DNA of 61,360 nucleotides from Leptolyngbya sp. FACHB-8. Its GTDB lineage: Bacteria; Cyanobacteriota; Cyanobacteriia; Elainellales; Elainellaceae. How positions within the stretch are numbered: the first letter of the stretch is position 1; each line of letters starts with the position of its first letter. Position numbers and translations under genes: made by a program. Positions 9,301-16,691 of the stretch are shown one piece after another. A model generated the notes under the pieces. It was given only the letters and a program-made list of their open reading frames with translations, did no database searches and was not told the DNA's origin. The DNA lies in contig NZ_JACJOO010000056.1 in the NCBI RefSeq assembly GCF_014695575.1, positions 1 through 61,360 of the forward strand, in the 5' to 3' direction.

Positions 9301-10126
9301 TAGCTGTAAAGACTGGGAGCCGGGGATACTCAACGGTAGGGCTACCCCACTCCACGAACATCTGCAGCTTTTCGCTGGGGGTGAGCAGGGGCAGACTGGC
9401 AATGGGGGCATTGGGAGTGGCGATCGCCCCCTCCGCTAATTGGCCCAAATGTCCAGCCAAACGCTCAATGGTTTCCGGCCGGAACAGGTGAGTATTGTAT
9501 GCCAGCGTGCCCTGCAGGCCTGTTTTGGTTTGGACCAGCACTAGATGAAGGTCGGGTGTACCTTGATCGAGAATATGGGCTTCAGCTTCGGAAGAGGTAG
9601 CTGCGGCCTCCGTTACAAAGGTAAAGGCGACAGTAGCCGGAGTGGGAAGGGGCAACCCTGCTTCCATGGCGGAGGAGAGCTGATGTGCCAGAGTTTGCAT
9701 CGACTCTGTTTCATCCAGCGTTAAGGCAATACCCCGTGGTTTTTGGGGAGTGTTATTGGAATTGACCAGGGTCACGTCCAAATCAAGGGTAGTCTGCTGG
9801 GTGTAGCGGAACAGCAGCCCATAGAACACTGTCAACCAGAAGGAACTGGGATGTTTGAGGAGAGGGGAGAAGGGTTGGTGAGGAATTTCTGGCAGGGAGT
9901 CTGCGTGGCAGAAACTGATAAATCCGAATTGATGTGGGGTTGTTGGGTTTTTTAGGAAATCCCAAGGCAGCTGCATATCTGAGCGCATTTTCTTAACCGG
10001 CTGAGATTTGGAGGTAAGAGATGAAGGCTCAAAGGATCGTTCGGCTCTGCCGTTCCGTCCTTGGGAATTGTCATCACCTTCACAAACCGATGCTTCAACT
10101 GGCACCAACACTTGCTCAAAACTCAT
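3359..10126 (-). CDS. Nonribosomal peptide synthetase: half-C, A, T, C, A, T, TE
   Basis: The protein is 2255 aa. Residues 50-255 resemble the C-terminal half of a condensation domain without HHxxxDG. A1 (about 265-760) has SGTTGKPKG near 425; at the A4 motif it reads TFSITFFEL, so the Asp that anchors the substrate amino group is Ser. A5 is GCSEVSCMGC. T1 is LGGHSL near 811. The C domain (about 850-1290) has HHICSDG near 1003 and looks active. A2 (about 1335-1830) is Lys2-like with AHDPLWRDIF and YGATET. T2 is LGGHSL near 1887. The TE has GLCAGG with Cys2023 in place of Ser and GGHAS near 2210. Prediction: load a non-amino aryl acid, join one amino acid, then release. The N-terminus (MSFxxVL) matches the neighbouring NRPS-like protein, which implies duplication. 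Specificities are inferred by eye. Confidence 0.93.
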   Translation of the reverse strand: MSFEQVLVPVEASVCEGDDNSQGRNGRAERSFEPSSLTSKSQPVKKMRSDMQLPWDFLKNPTTPHQFGFISFCHADSLPEIPHQPFSPLLKHPSSFWLTVFYGLLFRYTQQTTLDLDVTLVNSNNTPQKPRGIALTLDETESMQTLAHQLSSAMEAGLPLPTPATVAFTFVTEAAATSSEAEAHILDQGTPDLHLVLVQTKTGLQGTLAYNTHLFRPETIERLAGHLGQLAEGAIATPNAPIASLPLLTPSEKLQMFVEWGSPTVEYPRLPVFTAIEAHAAERPEAIAVRFLEQALSYNELNQRANQLAHYLVAQGVTPGSRVAACFEPSLDVSVALLAIFKAGGTYVPLDPSYPAERLGIILEDTQPQVLLTQTHLQSVVPALVPATFCLDRDWAHVAALPTHNLNLSLDLNQTAYIVYTSGTTGKPKGVMASHGNLVNYIRVAVDTYRFGPDIILPSMARYTFSITFFELLLPLVAGGQLVILERDRVLDFKRMIQLLEEINTIHASPSLLRKLIAYIHDNGLNVSRFDNLKHVSSGGDLVSADLQEAMKRAFRNAEIFVIYGCSEVSCMGCTFFAGDRTVTKTWVGKPFPNVMVRLYDGYLNPVPVGMVGEICFSGDGITQGYLNRDELTQEKFIYIDGQRFYRTGDLGRFDADGNVQILGRSDFQIQLRGMRVEPGEIEITLRQCPGVRDSVVALKPLWRDEEGLVAYVVLDPAQPATTDTMRRFLQAKLPDYMVPSAFQVLEALPLNMNGKVDRKALPDPDLSQGNSDTPYVAPRTELEKSLADVWAAILGVERVGIENDFFTLGGHSLMAAQVIARIQENLEIDLPLRRLFEFPTIAGLAEFIENDSTERQIIPQRSNEQSAPLSFAQQRLWYLDQLEPDSYAYHICKAIRLQGSLDVAALQQALDAIMERHEPLRTCFVATNGIPSQVILPHQPFELPLIDLSQRAAGDRDAELQKILTREEQRPFTLSMDLMLRATLVRLQPEEHVLQVVVHHICSDGLSMEILFRELRDLYQAFRSGQPNPLVALPVQYADFAEWQRQWFAGEVLEQYLGYWKETLQGITPLELPTDYPRPATQSYSGQSHTRVISGDLAQSLKKVSQQEGATLFMTLLAAFKVLLGRMAGQEDVVVGTPIAERDRPELEPLIGFFINTVVLRTDLSHNPSFRELLGRVRQTALGAYAHQAMPFEKLVEELHPERDLSRTPIFQVWFNMFNFEGIPVELADLDVQSLSVAEPASKFDITLYVGEKDGELWVNLVSNADLFSAARMEEMLVQYEYLLQQIAAAPETPIPQLSLVTPGKAALLPDPQLPLTYDAGEVIYHEFVQWSDRTPQQPAVIDSHGTWTYATLNERSNQLANYLVSQGIQPQDGVAIYASRSASLVWAMLGILKAGAAVTVLDSAYPAARLADYLDIAQPKGLVVLEAAGEFPEELQGAIANHPWTCQITLPANGQTLPDALAQCSTDEPPVPNPEHRAYVSFTSGSTGKPKAIVGTHSPVSHFLRWYRHTFPFTTTDHFSQLSGLAHDPLWRDIFTPLSVGATLYVPSPAQMETPSELATWLHQSEISVMHLTPAMGQLIREGAAAIANFQLSSLRYACFGGDILTRQSLDEFRKLAPHVTAINGYGATETPQLASYFVVPPSGETTAPHHGASRLPVGQGIEDTQLMIVNSGQALAGVGELGEIYVRTPYRSNGYLEGSLSQEKFVANPLTGDQQDICYKTGDYGRYLPDGNVEFLGRMDHQVKIRGFRIELGEIESALKQHSAVQQCVVAAREDEPGRKALVAYVVTTGEEIGASEWRQFLKRSLPDYMVPSVFVPLEALPLTPNGKIDRRALPKPDLSDRMATAVHVAPRTQTEEQLAQIWAEVLNLPAISVTDNFFDLGGHSLLTVRLTSQIEQQFGTKLPLSAVLTAPTVEQLAAVLDKENVSNHAEPIHYESVVLLRPGTGQLPLFLIHDADGETLVYRSLAQQLDPTIPVYALRPYSAAGFPLLHTRIGDMVNFYIEQIRQIQPEGPYFIGGLCAGGRLAFEVALQLQKQGQKTALLAIFDAADVGTPERGGNYANSQRLNRFAQVMKTGTQSNPLVRVLSIANKIRKKATNLLVYETQQRYLAALKHTKLSLFRYCLDRNISVPPFLRNIPVRTVIMWAGPQHRFDGQLEGEVLLYRATQKSNIFDGTPIDDTPAIEKYAEPLLGWDKRAAQVRSYDVPGGHASMLQDPNVKVLAEHLQAAINEVATLAQDANQSKSNADAQQAA

Positions 10127-10771
10127 AGTGACTCTTTACAGATGAAAGGGAATGACTTGAAACGATTGGGTCGTGGCCGACGTTTGAGTCCTCTACAGCA
10201 AGACCACCGGATGGCTGGATGTGTTAGAAGAACAGCACTAGTGGGGTACTACAATCTAGTTCTGCAGCAGTCCGCTGTTAAGCCAAAATTTTCTAAAACC
10301 AGTGAATTGCCAATACCGGTCGGTCGGATCTTCAACGTTAGAGAGGGGCAACCCGTAGATAGGCTCGCGTAAATTTGGTAGAGCACCCTCCTAAGTCTAG
10401 AGCCACTATATAACTGACTGACGAATATCCTCCTGATAGGGTTAACTTACGCTTCAAACGATGAATAGCTGTTAGTGAAAATTGTCCGTAGGATGACGGA
10501 TAAATGAACAACTAACCTAGAGGTCTTTCAGTGTATTACCCATGTCATGGCGAACATAACATAGAGAATTTCAGCAAACCAATATTTTCTTATAGAAATT
10601 CATCAGAAATACATATTGACCTCTCCGTACTACGGAGATGCTTTATGTGCGCAGTTTGCATAAGGATACTATCCCCTAACACATAGGCTTTGGGCTTCTA
10701 GCCCCGCAGCTAGCTGGGAAAAAAGAAGTTAATTTTTATGGATAAGGCATAGGAAAGAGTGCTACTTTCCG

Positions 10772-10828
10772 ATAACAACTCATTTATTTTTGCCATCACT
10801 TTACGATGAAAAATAAATGAGTTGTTAT
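10772..10828. repeat. Palindrome, 20-base perfect arms
   Basis: Arms 10772-10791 and 10809-10828 (ATAACAACTC... inverted) are perfect around a 17-base loop. Outside them TTCCGAT and ATCGGAA pair again after a two-base bulge. The sequence is AT-rich and unlike the neighbouring hairpins. Confidence 0.7.
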
Positions 10829-10857
10829 ATCGGAACTAACCATTAGTAGCTCAGCCT

Positions 10858-10926
10858 AATTAAAAAGACCCAAAGGGTTGTGTCGCCCGCTTTGTGGATG
10901 GCACAGCCCTTTGGGTCTTTTTAATT
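10858..10926 (-). terminator. Long hairpin, possible terminator upstream of the NRPS leader
   Basis: The 25-base arms begin AATTAAAAAGACCCAAAGGG and have one mismatch that becomes U-G in RNA. The outer part is A/T-rich on both sides, so it can act as a bidirectional Rho-independent terminator. It lies about 175 bases past the stop of the minus-strand A-T-TE gene, where it would separate that transcript from the downstream NRPS. Confidence 0.6.
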
Positions 10927-10970
10927 GCAATCACCTACTTATCCTCAGTTCAGGATAAGCTAAAGTGCCC

Positions 10971-11001
10971 ATTTTGGTGTACGCAGAGCGTACACCAAAA
11001 T
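10971..11001. repeat. Hairpin with AGA loop and flank shared with 61110
   Basis: Perfect 14-base arms (ATTTTGGTGTACGC) enclose AGA. The upstream flank CCTCAGTTCAGGATAAGC (10943-10960) resembles CCTCAATTCGGGATAAGC at 61112-61129, which also precedes a triloop hairpin. This points to a dispersed element with a conserved flank and a freely changing stem. Confidence 0.65.
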
Positions 11002-11100
11002 CCCCCTGAACCCAGCTATGAATTTGGATGCGCCCTTGGGCACATCTTGCACCCAATAGGTGTGACGTTCGTCTGCTGGCTGTATAGGCTCTAGCCCGTT

Positions 11101-14100
11101 TTATTGAGGGAGATAGGGGGTTAAGTGCTCTGCCATCATTCTGACATTGGGAGTTCTCAGGATGCCCAGGTGATTACCGGGAATGTGCACAACCTCAAGC
11201 CGATCAACATAGGAACCCCAGCCCATATCTTGATTGGGGTCGACCTCAAATGGGTCGCGATCCATCGCCCGGAATAGGATGACGTTGCCTTTGTAGGGGG
11301 TGAGGAAATAATAGCGGCTTACCTGTGCCCGAAACGCTTCTCGTACGTCAGAAGGTACATCAGTTGACGGCGGGCTTGCTGGCTGTACTCCTTCATTTGT
11401 TTTGCTATGAGCGGGAAGCTTGACCTTGCCTTTAAATTTGTTGAGCGTGCCCTGAATTTTGTCTGCGAGATAGGACGGGCCTTGCTGGGTTGCCATTTCC
11501 AAATGCTTTTTCAGACGATGCTTCAGAGATGCCTGGGCATAGCTATTGGGTGCTTTTGAATCGAGCAGAGCGATCAGGGCAACTTCTTCCCCTTCGGCTT
11601 CGAGTTGCTGTGCCATTTCGTAGGCAATGACGCCACCAAAAGACTCACCCGCGAAGTAGTAAGGGCCATGGGGTTGCAATGAGCGTACGGCCTTTAGGTA
11701 TTGCTGGGCGATCGCCGGAACCGTAGAGAAATGGGCAAACTTCGGATCATCCTGCCAGCCTGGCCCAGCCTTGAGAATCTCCACCTCCTCCTCCAGATAA
11801 ACCCCGTACACGGGCTGATCGGGATCGAGGTGTTCCACCAAGTCACGGTAGAGTAAAACTCCATACAAGCAGAATAGTGGTGGTTTGCTCCCCTCTTTAC
11901 GAAGGGGCACCAACCCGGTATTTGCAATGCTTCCCTTGAAGTTGCGGATGAGCTCCGCCATCTCCTCGATGGTCGGTGCCTGCAAGGGAGCCGTGATCGA
12001 AAGAGTTTTGTTGAAAACGGTCTCAATTTGCATGAGAATTTGCACCGCCATCAGCGAATCACCGCCCATTTCAAAGAAATTGTTGCGGATGCCGATAGGG
12101 GAAATGCCTAGGACTGTTTCCCAAATTTCTGCGAGTTGAGACTCAAGCTCGTCGCGAGGAGCGACATACGCGCTTGCATCTACCAGATCTGCCAGGGTGG
12201 GAACCGGTAAATTCAGCCGATCTACTTTGCCGTTAACGTTCAACGGCATGGCATCCAGTTCTTTGTAAATGGTGGGTACCATGTAGTCGGGTAGTTTCGC
12301 CTCCAGAAACCGGCGAATTTGCTGGGTCGTGGGCTTGTTGTCTGCCTCCAACACTAGGTAGGCAATTAAGCTTTTCTCCTCATTGCCCGGAAGAGTTTGG
12401 GCGGCAACTACGGCCTCGCGCACTCCGGCTACCTGGCGCAGGGTTGCCTCAATCTCGGCGGGCTCCATGCGGATGCCCCGTAACTTGATTTGAAAATCCG
12501 CACGGCCCAGAATTTCAAGATTGCCATCGGTATCAAAGCGACCTAAGTCGCCGGTGCGGTAGTACCTCTGGCCGCCAATCATGACAAACCGTTCAGCCGT
12601 TAATTCATCACGGTTCAGATAACCTTTGTTAATCCCAGCACCACCAAAAAAGATTTCACCAGGGATACCAACGGGAACCAAATTGTAATCCGGATCGAAT
12701 AGCCTTACCGATACATTGGGGAAGGGTTTACCAACACGGGTTTTGGTTGGGCTACCATCTCGGGGAGTGAAATAGGTGCAGCCCATGCAACTAATTTCGC
12801 TGCACCCGTAAATGACAAACACTTCCGCGTTGGTAAAGGTTTGCTTCATCATTTCCAACAGGTCAGCGGCTACCATATCACCACCTGAGGAGACATGGCG
12901 AAGCTGCTGGAATCGGTTCAGGTCTAGCTGGTTGTCGTGGATATAATTGACCAATTTACGCAGCAGACTGGGAGATGTGTGGATGATGGTGACCTCTTCC
13001 AGGGTCTGAATCATCCGCTTGAAATCCAGAATATGATCGCGTTCCAGCAGTAGCAAACGTCCGCCTGCTACTAGGGGTGACCACAGCTCAAACATCGTGA
13101 TGCTGAAGGTATAGCGGGCAATGGATGGCATCACATCCTGGTCATTAAACCCATACTTTTCCTGGGCTACCCAAATGTAATTGATCAGATTTTGGTGGCT
13201 GGCCATAACCCCTTTGGGCTTGCCTGTGGTCCCCGAGGTGTAGATGATGTAGGCGGTCTGATCCAAGTCGATGGGGTAGTTGGGATTGTGAGTGGGCTGC
13301 GAGGCTACCGTTTCCCAATCACGATCGAGGCAGAAGGTATGCTGGGCGATCGCCGGTACGTTCCCCAGTAACCGCTCCTGGGTCAATAGCATGAGGGGTT
13401 CCGTGTCTTCGAGGATAGCGGTGCGCCGCTCCAAGGGGTGGCTGGGGTCAAGGGGGACATACACACCGCCAGCTTTATGAATAGCCAGTACACCTACCAG
13501 TACCTCCAGGCCGGGTTCCAGACAGGTCGCAACGCGTACTTCGGGGCCGACGCCGAGGGTCCGCAGGTGGTGAGCCAATTGGTTGGCCCGCTGGTTCAAC
13601 TCCGCGTAAGTCAGGTGTTGGTTGGTAAATGTGAGGGCGATCGCCTCAGGACGCTGTGCAGCGTGTGCTTCAATGACCGTGAAGATGGGCTTTTGGGGAT
13701 ACTCAACAGCAGGACTGGCCCAATCTACAAGTAGTTGATGAGTTTCGTCGGCTGTTAGAAGAGCCAGGTCAGCAACAGTTTGATCCGGGTCACCTATGAG
13801 ACCTTCGATGAGCTGGTTGAGATGCCCGGCACACCGCTCAATAGTGGAGCGCTCGAATAAATTGGCGTTGTAGCGCAGGGTGCCCTGAATGCGTTCTGGG
13901 GCGCTCTGCACATGTAAATGTAGATCAGGTGCCTCGGTTGTCAATTTCCCGGTGAAATCAGCTGTGTCAAAGGAAACGACTATATTAGAGCGTGACTGGT
14001 TCTCCAGTGATTCCAGCCCGCTCTCTGGATCTGAAAGGGCAACGGAAAGGTTTTGCACCAGGGAGCGAAGGGAAGCGAGGCTAGATACCGATGTCGTCAG

Positions 14101-14454
14101 ACCCAGGGGTGGCAGCGTGGTCTTGTGATAACTCAGTGCCAGGACATCTAGATTAATGAGGGTTTGTCGGGTGTAACGGTATAGGAGGGCGCTCAAGGCA
14201 GCCAGCACGATGCTATCGGGATGAATGCCTTGAATGAGTTGCTCAGATAAAAACTTGGGCAGAGTTGATGGAAGGGTAAACTGAACCTGCTCTGGATTGT
14301 AGGATGTTGCCGCTGTTTTGAGGTAGTCGTAGGGCAACTGAAGCCCAGGCCGCTCTTGAAGCGACGTTGGTTGAGATTCGGTGCGGGGAGAGGGGCTGCT
14401 CTCCACCTGCTGTACCGATGAGTCTAAAGCATCCAGAACCGATTTAAAGCTCAT
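11101..14454 (-). CDS. NRPS-like aryl-acid synthetase: half-C, A, T, TE
   Basis: The protein is 1117 aa. Residues 35-240 form a degenerate half condensation domain without HHxxxDG. The A domain (about 250-745) has SGTTGKPKG near 410. A4 reads TFSITMFEL, again Ser in place of the amino-group-binding Asp, and A5 is GCSEISCMGC. T is MGGDSL near 799. The TE has GESFGG (Ser938), Asp in LLDSKAP and His in GNHLG near 1094, a normal triad. The A-T-TE order is that of enzymes which dimerise aryl pyruvates (atromentin, ralfuranone type). By my alignment its pocket code equals that of A1 of the next gene, so both probably take the same substrate. It may make a homodimer or supply an acyl unit. The same strand and shared N-terminal MSFxxVL mark it as paralogous to the NRPS downstream. 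Confidence 0.92.
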   Translation of the reverse strand: MSFKSVLDALDSSVQQVESSPSPRTESQPTSLQERPGLQLPYDYLKTAATSYNPEQVQFTLPSTLPKFLSEQLIQGIHPDSIVLAALSALLYRYTRQTLINLDVLALSYHKTTLPPLGLTTSVSSLASLRSLVQNLSVALSDPESGLESLENQSRSNIVVSFDTADFTGKLTTEAPDLHLHVQSAPERIQGTLRYNANLFERSTIERCAGHLNQLIEGLIGDPDQTVADLALLTADETHQLLVDWASPAVEYPQKPIFTVIEAHAAQRPEAIALTFTNQHLTYAELNQRANQLAHHLRTLGVGPEVRVATCLEPGLEVLVGVLAIHKAGGVYVPLDPSHPLERRTAILEDTEPLMLLTQERLLGNVPAIAQHTFCLDRDWETVASQPTHNPNYPIDLDQTAYIIYTSGTTGKPKGVMASHQNLINYIWVAQEKYGFNDQDVMPSIARYTFSITMFELWSPLVAGGRLLLLERDHILDFKRMIQTLEEVTIIHTSPSLLRKLVNYIHDNQLDLNRFQQLRHVSSGGDMVAADLLEMMKQTFTNAEVFVIYGCSEISCMGCTYFTPRDGSPTKTRVGKPFPNVSVRLFDPDYNLVPVGIPGEIFFGGAGINKGYLNRDELTAERFVMIGGQRYYRTGDLGRFDTDGNLEILGRADFQIKLRGIRMEPAEIEATLRQVAGVREAVVAAQTLPGNEEKSLIAYLVLEADNKPTTQQIRRFLEAKLPDYMVPTIYKELDAMPLNVNGKVDRLNLPVPTLADLVDASAYVAPRDELESQLAEIWETVLGISPIGIRNNFFEMGGDSLMAVQILMQIETVFNKTLSITAPLQAPTIEEMAELIRNFKGSIANTGLVPLRKEGSKPPLFCLYGVLLYRDLVEHLDPDQPVYGVYLEEEVEILKAGPGWQDDPKFAHFSTVPAIAQQYLKAVRSLQPHGPYYFAGESFGGVIAYEMAQQLEAEGEEVALIALLDSKAPNSYAQASLKHRLKKHLEMATQQGPSYLADKIQGTLNKFKGKVKLPAHSKTNEGVQPASPPSTDVPSDVREAFRAQVSRYYFLTPYKGNVILFRAMDRDPFEVDPNQDMGWGSYVDRLEVVHIPGNHLGILRTPNVRMMAEHLTPYLPQ

Positions 14455-15528
14455 AATCCGCAGCTCAAGAGGTAGTTCTTCAGTAACGCGCAGCGACAGG
14501 GCTATCTATAATTTGCGCCCCCGTACAGGGCACATTAAGGAGATGACTTTCGTCCAAAACGATGAACCGAAAATATCTATTTATGTGCACTGAACGTCTC
14601 AACTCAACGAACAGGGAAAACCATCGCTTACACAATACAACCCTTCAGGTAGAACACCTTAGGGAGTAGCCATTTGCCATCGATAAACTGATGAGATAAA
14701 CGGATGTAGCGGTGTACCCACTCTAATCCAATCATTCTGTCTCTGGTAGTCCCATCCGTATTTTCACGGTGAAAATGAGACGGGGCTACAAATCGGGAAA
14801 CCCAACAATAGTCAGAAACAAAGATTAGGAATCTGTAATTCTTAATTTGGAGGCTATCACAAATTTGGAGATCGACCAAAAAATCTAAGGCCAAGTTCAC
14901 TAGAACTACATAGAAATCCTTCGATATTTAGGGATTGCAAAAACTGACCATTTATCCTTTAGCTTTTTTTTCATCCTTTTTTTCAACACATTTGGTAGTT
15001 TCCCTGAGAACATAGATTTTGTTTTAGGGATAGAGGCATGAGAATAGGGATTCTAAAAATTTCCTACTTTCCCTATCTATTTGTATTTTTGTCATTTTTA
15101 TATGAAGCTGTACGGAATGAGAGGTTTGATACGCCTATGTACCGCACCTCTCATTTCGTGCAGCTTGGTATTGGTTTAGCTGTAATTTGATCCCATAGTG
15201 AAAATACGTAAGTCTTCATAGTGCCTTTAAGAAGATGTCATGAAGTGAATGGAGTTTTTTATATTCCATTTTCTGGAATCGAGTTTGTGCTTGATGTTTG
15301 CAATTAAACCGTTCTGATTCTTGTTATTTCTGAAACGATTACGGAGCTTTTGGCAAATCTTTAAGCAAGCTTCTCTCCGTATGAAGAGTAGATGTACCCT
15401 CTAGTGGACTTACTTAGCCCTGAGCTAGAGTGAGTCTCAAGTTCACCCAATAACCCCCTGAAATATCTCAGAGCTGCGGTGATTTCTCCTTAGCGTTTTA
15501 CGTTCATTTAGCTCTAAGCGGAGAGGCT
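14455..15528. other. Divergent intergenic region of the aryl-acid locus
   Basis: The 1.07 kb lie between the divergent synthetase and HPPD genes and must hold promoters for both. I see no recognisable gene; a 90-codon minus-strand ORF (14628-14900) has no family features. Runs of T (14960-14990) and the AT-rich stretch 14980-15105 precede a hairpin at 15105-15166. A Shine-Dalgarno-like GGAG lies at about 15519, before the HPPD start. Confidence 0.6.
15105..15166. promoter_or_regulatory. Hairpin in the HPPD 5' region with wobble-compatible mismatches
   Basis: The 21-base arms (15105-15125 and 15146-15166) enclose a 20-base loop. The two mismatches in DNA would be U-G and G-U in plus-strand RNA, so the stem is complete only as RNA. 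It lies about 360 bases before the HPPD start and could be a leader structure or a terminator. The role is inferred. Confidence 0.45.
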
Positions 15529-16617
15529 ATGATGAGTGATGTCTGCCCCATTATCGGAGTTGATCATTTGGAGTTCTTCGTCGGTAATGCGAAGCAATCG
15601 GCGCAGTTTTATTCCAGATGTTTCGGCTTTCAAAATACTGCCTATCGTGGTCTAGAAACGGGAGAACGCAAGACTTCATCCTATGTTATGGAGCAGGGAG
15701 AAATTCGCTTCGTTCTAACCTCTGCTATGGTGGGTGACCACCCCATTAATAAGAGTGTGATGAAGCATGGCGATACCATCGGCGTTATGGCATTTCAAGT
15801 GCCCGACGTTACCGCTGCCTACCGGTATGCTATTTCTCAGGGGGCAGTCGGTGCCATTCCTCCCACTGAGCAGGATGATGAGCATGGAACGCTGCGTTAT
15901 GCTGCCGTCCGCTCTTTTGGGGATGTGTTAGTTAAGTTTGTTGAGCGACAAGCTTATAGCGGCCCGTTTGCTCCTGGATTCGTAGCCCGCGCCTCTGTTC
16001 CTGGCCCTAATGCTGGTCTAAAGCGGATCGACCACATCGTTGGTAACGTTGAGCGGGGCATGATGGATCGCTGGGTGGAGTTTTTCCAGAAGGCGATGGG
16101 CTTTGAACTGCGGATGCATTTCGATGAGCAAACCATTTCCACTGAGTATTCTGCTCTGATGTCGAAGGTGTTGCAAAACGGTAGCAAAACTATCGTGAAC
16201 ATCAACGAGCCTGCAGATGGTTTGCGGAAGTCCCAAATTGAAGAATTCCTGGATTTCCACTACGGCCCTGGGATTCAGCATATTGCATTGGAAACGACCG
16301 ACATTGTGCAGGCGGTAGTGCAATTGCGGCAGGCCGGGGTTGAGTTTCTGCCTATCCCCAAAACCTATTACGAAAATCTGGAAGACTGGGTTCGCGAAAT
16401 TGATGTCCCAGTCGAGAAGCTGGCAGAACTGGGCATTCTGGTAGACCGCGATGAGGATGGATATCTGCTGCAACTGTTCACCAAGCCGCTGGGCGATCGC
16501 CCCACCCTCTTCTTCGAAGTCATTGAACGTCATGGATGCCGTGGCTTTGGTGCCGGTAACTTTAAATCCCTGTTTGTGGCTCTAGAGCGTGAGCAAGCCC
16601 TACGCGGCAACCTTTAA
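15529..16617 (+). CDS. hpd: 4-hydroxyphenylpyruvate dioxygenase
   Basis: This Fe(II) enzyme turns 4-hydroxyphenylpyruvate plus O2 into homogentisate and CO2. The protein is 362 aa with two vicinal-oxygen-chelate halves. The metal ligands are visible: His169 (RIDHIVGNV), His251 (GIQHIALE) and Glu330 (FFEVIER). Each lies 18-19 residues before its counterpart in the Streptomyces avermitilis enzyme. Phe345 in GNFKSLF matches the Phe that separates HPPD from hydroxymandelate synthase. The C-terminus EREQALRGNL is typical. It starts a two-gene operon with the prephenate dehydrogenase (about 75 bases between) and is divergent from the synthetases. Homogentisate could feed tocopherol-type quinones or the locus product. 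Confidence 0.95.
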   Translation: MMSDVCPIIGVDHLEFFVGNAKQSAQFYSRCFGFQNTAYRGLETGERKTSSYVMEQGEIRFVLTSAMVGDHPINKSVMKHGDTIGVMAFQVPDVTAAYRYAISQGAVGAIPPTEQDDEHGTLRYAAVRSFGDVLVKFVERQAYSGPFAPGFVARASVPGPNAGLKRIDHIVGNVERGMMDRWVEFFQKAMGFELRMHFDEQTISTEYSALMSKVLQNGSKTIVNINEPADGLRKSQIEEFLDFHYGPGIQHIALETTDIVQAVVQLRQAGVEFLPIPKTYYENLEDWVREIDVPVEKLAELGILVDRDEDGYLLQLFTKPLGDRPTLFFEVIERHGCRGFGAGNFKSLFVALEREQALRGNL

Positions 16618-16691
16618 GTTTTTCCGTTTCCCTGTTTCGACCTTTTTTGTACGCCAACGAAACCCCCTATCGTCACGAGGTAAAGCTGACT

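Larger units (their letters stand above)
10127..11100. other. Intergenic region between the two synthetase genes, with three palindromes
   Basis: No supported gene; a 103-codon ORF at 10061-10372 overlaps the synthetase start and has no recognisable content. The 973-base spacing means the downstream synthetase probably has its own promoter, somewhere in 10127-10700. Three separate hairpins lie at 10772-10828, 10858-10926 and 10971-11001 (listed separately). The stretch 10127-10760 otherwise shows nothing I can name. Confidence 0.6.

Noticed and set aside
14628-14900. 90-codon minus-strand ORF in the divergent intergenic region
   Set aside because: No start signal, no recognisable domain, composition like non-coding DNA.
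15529-16617. Hydroxymandelate synthase (as in hydroxyphenylglycine pathways) rather than HPPD
   Set aside because: Phe345 in GNFKSLF and the typical C-terminus fit HPPD; hydroxymandelate synthases differ at that Phe. No HmO or HpgT genes nearby.
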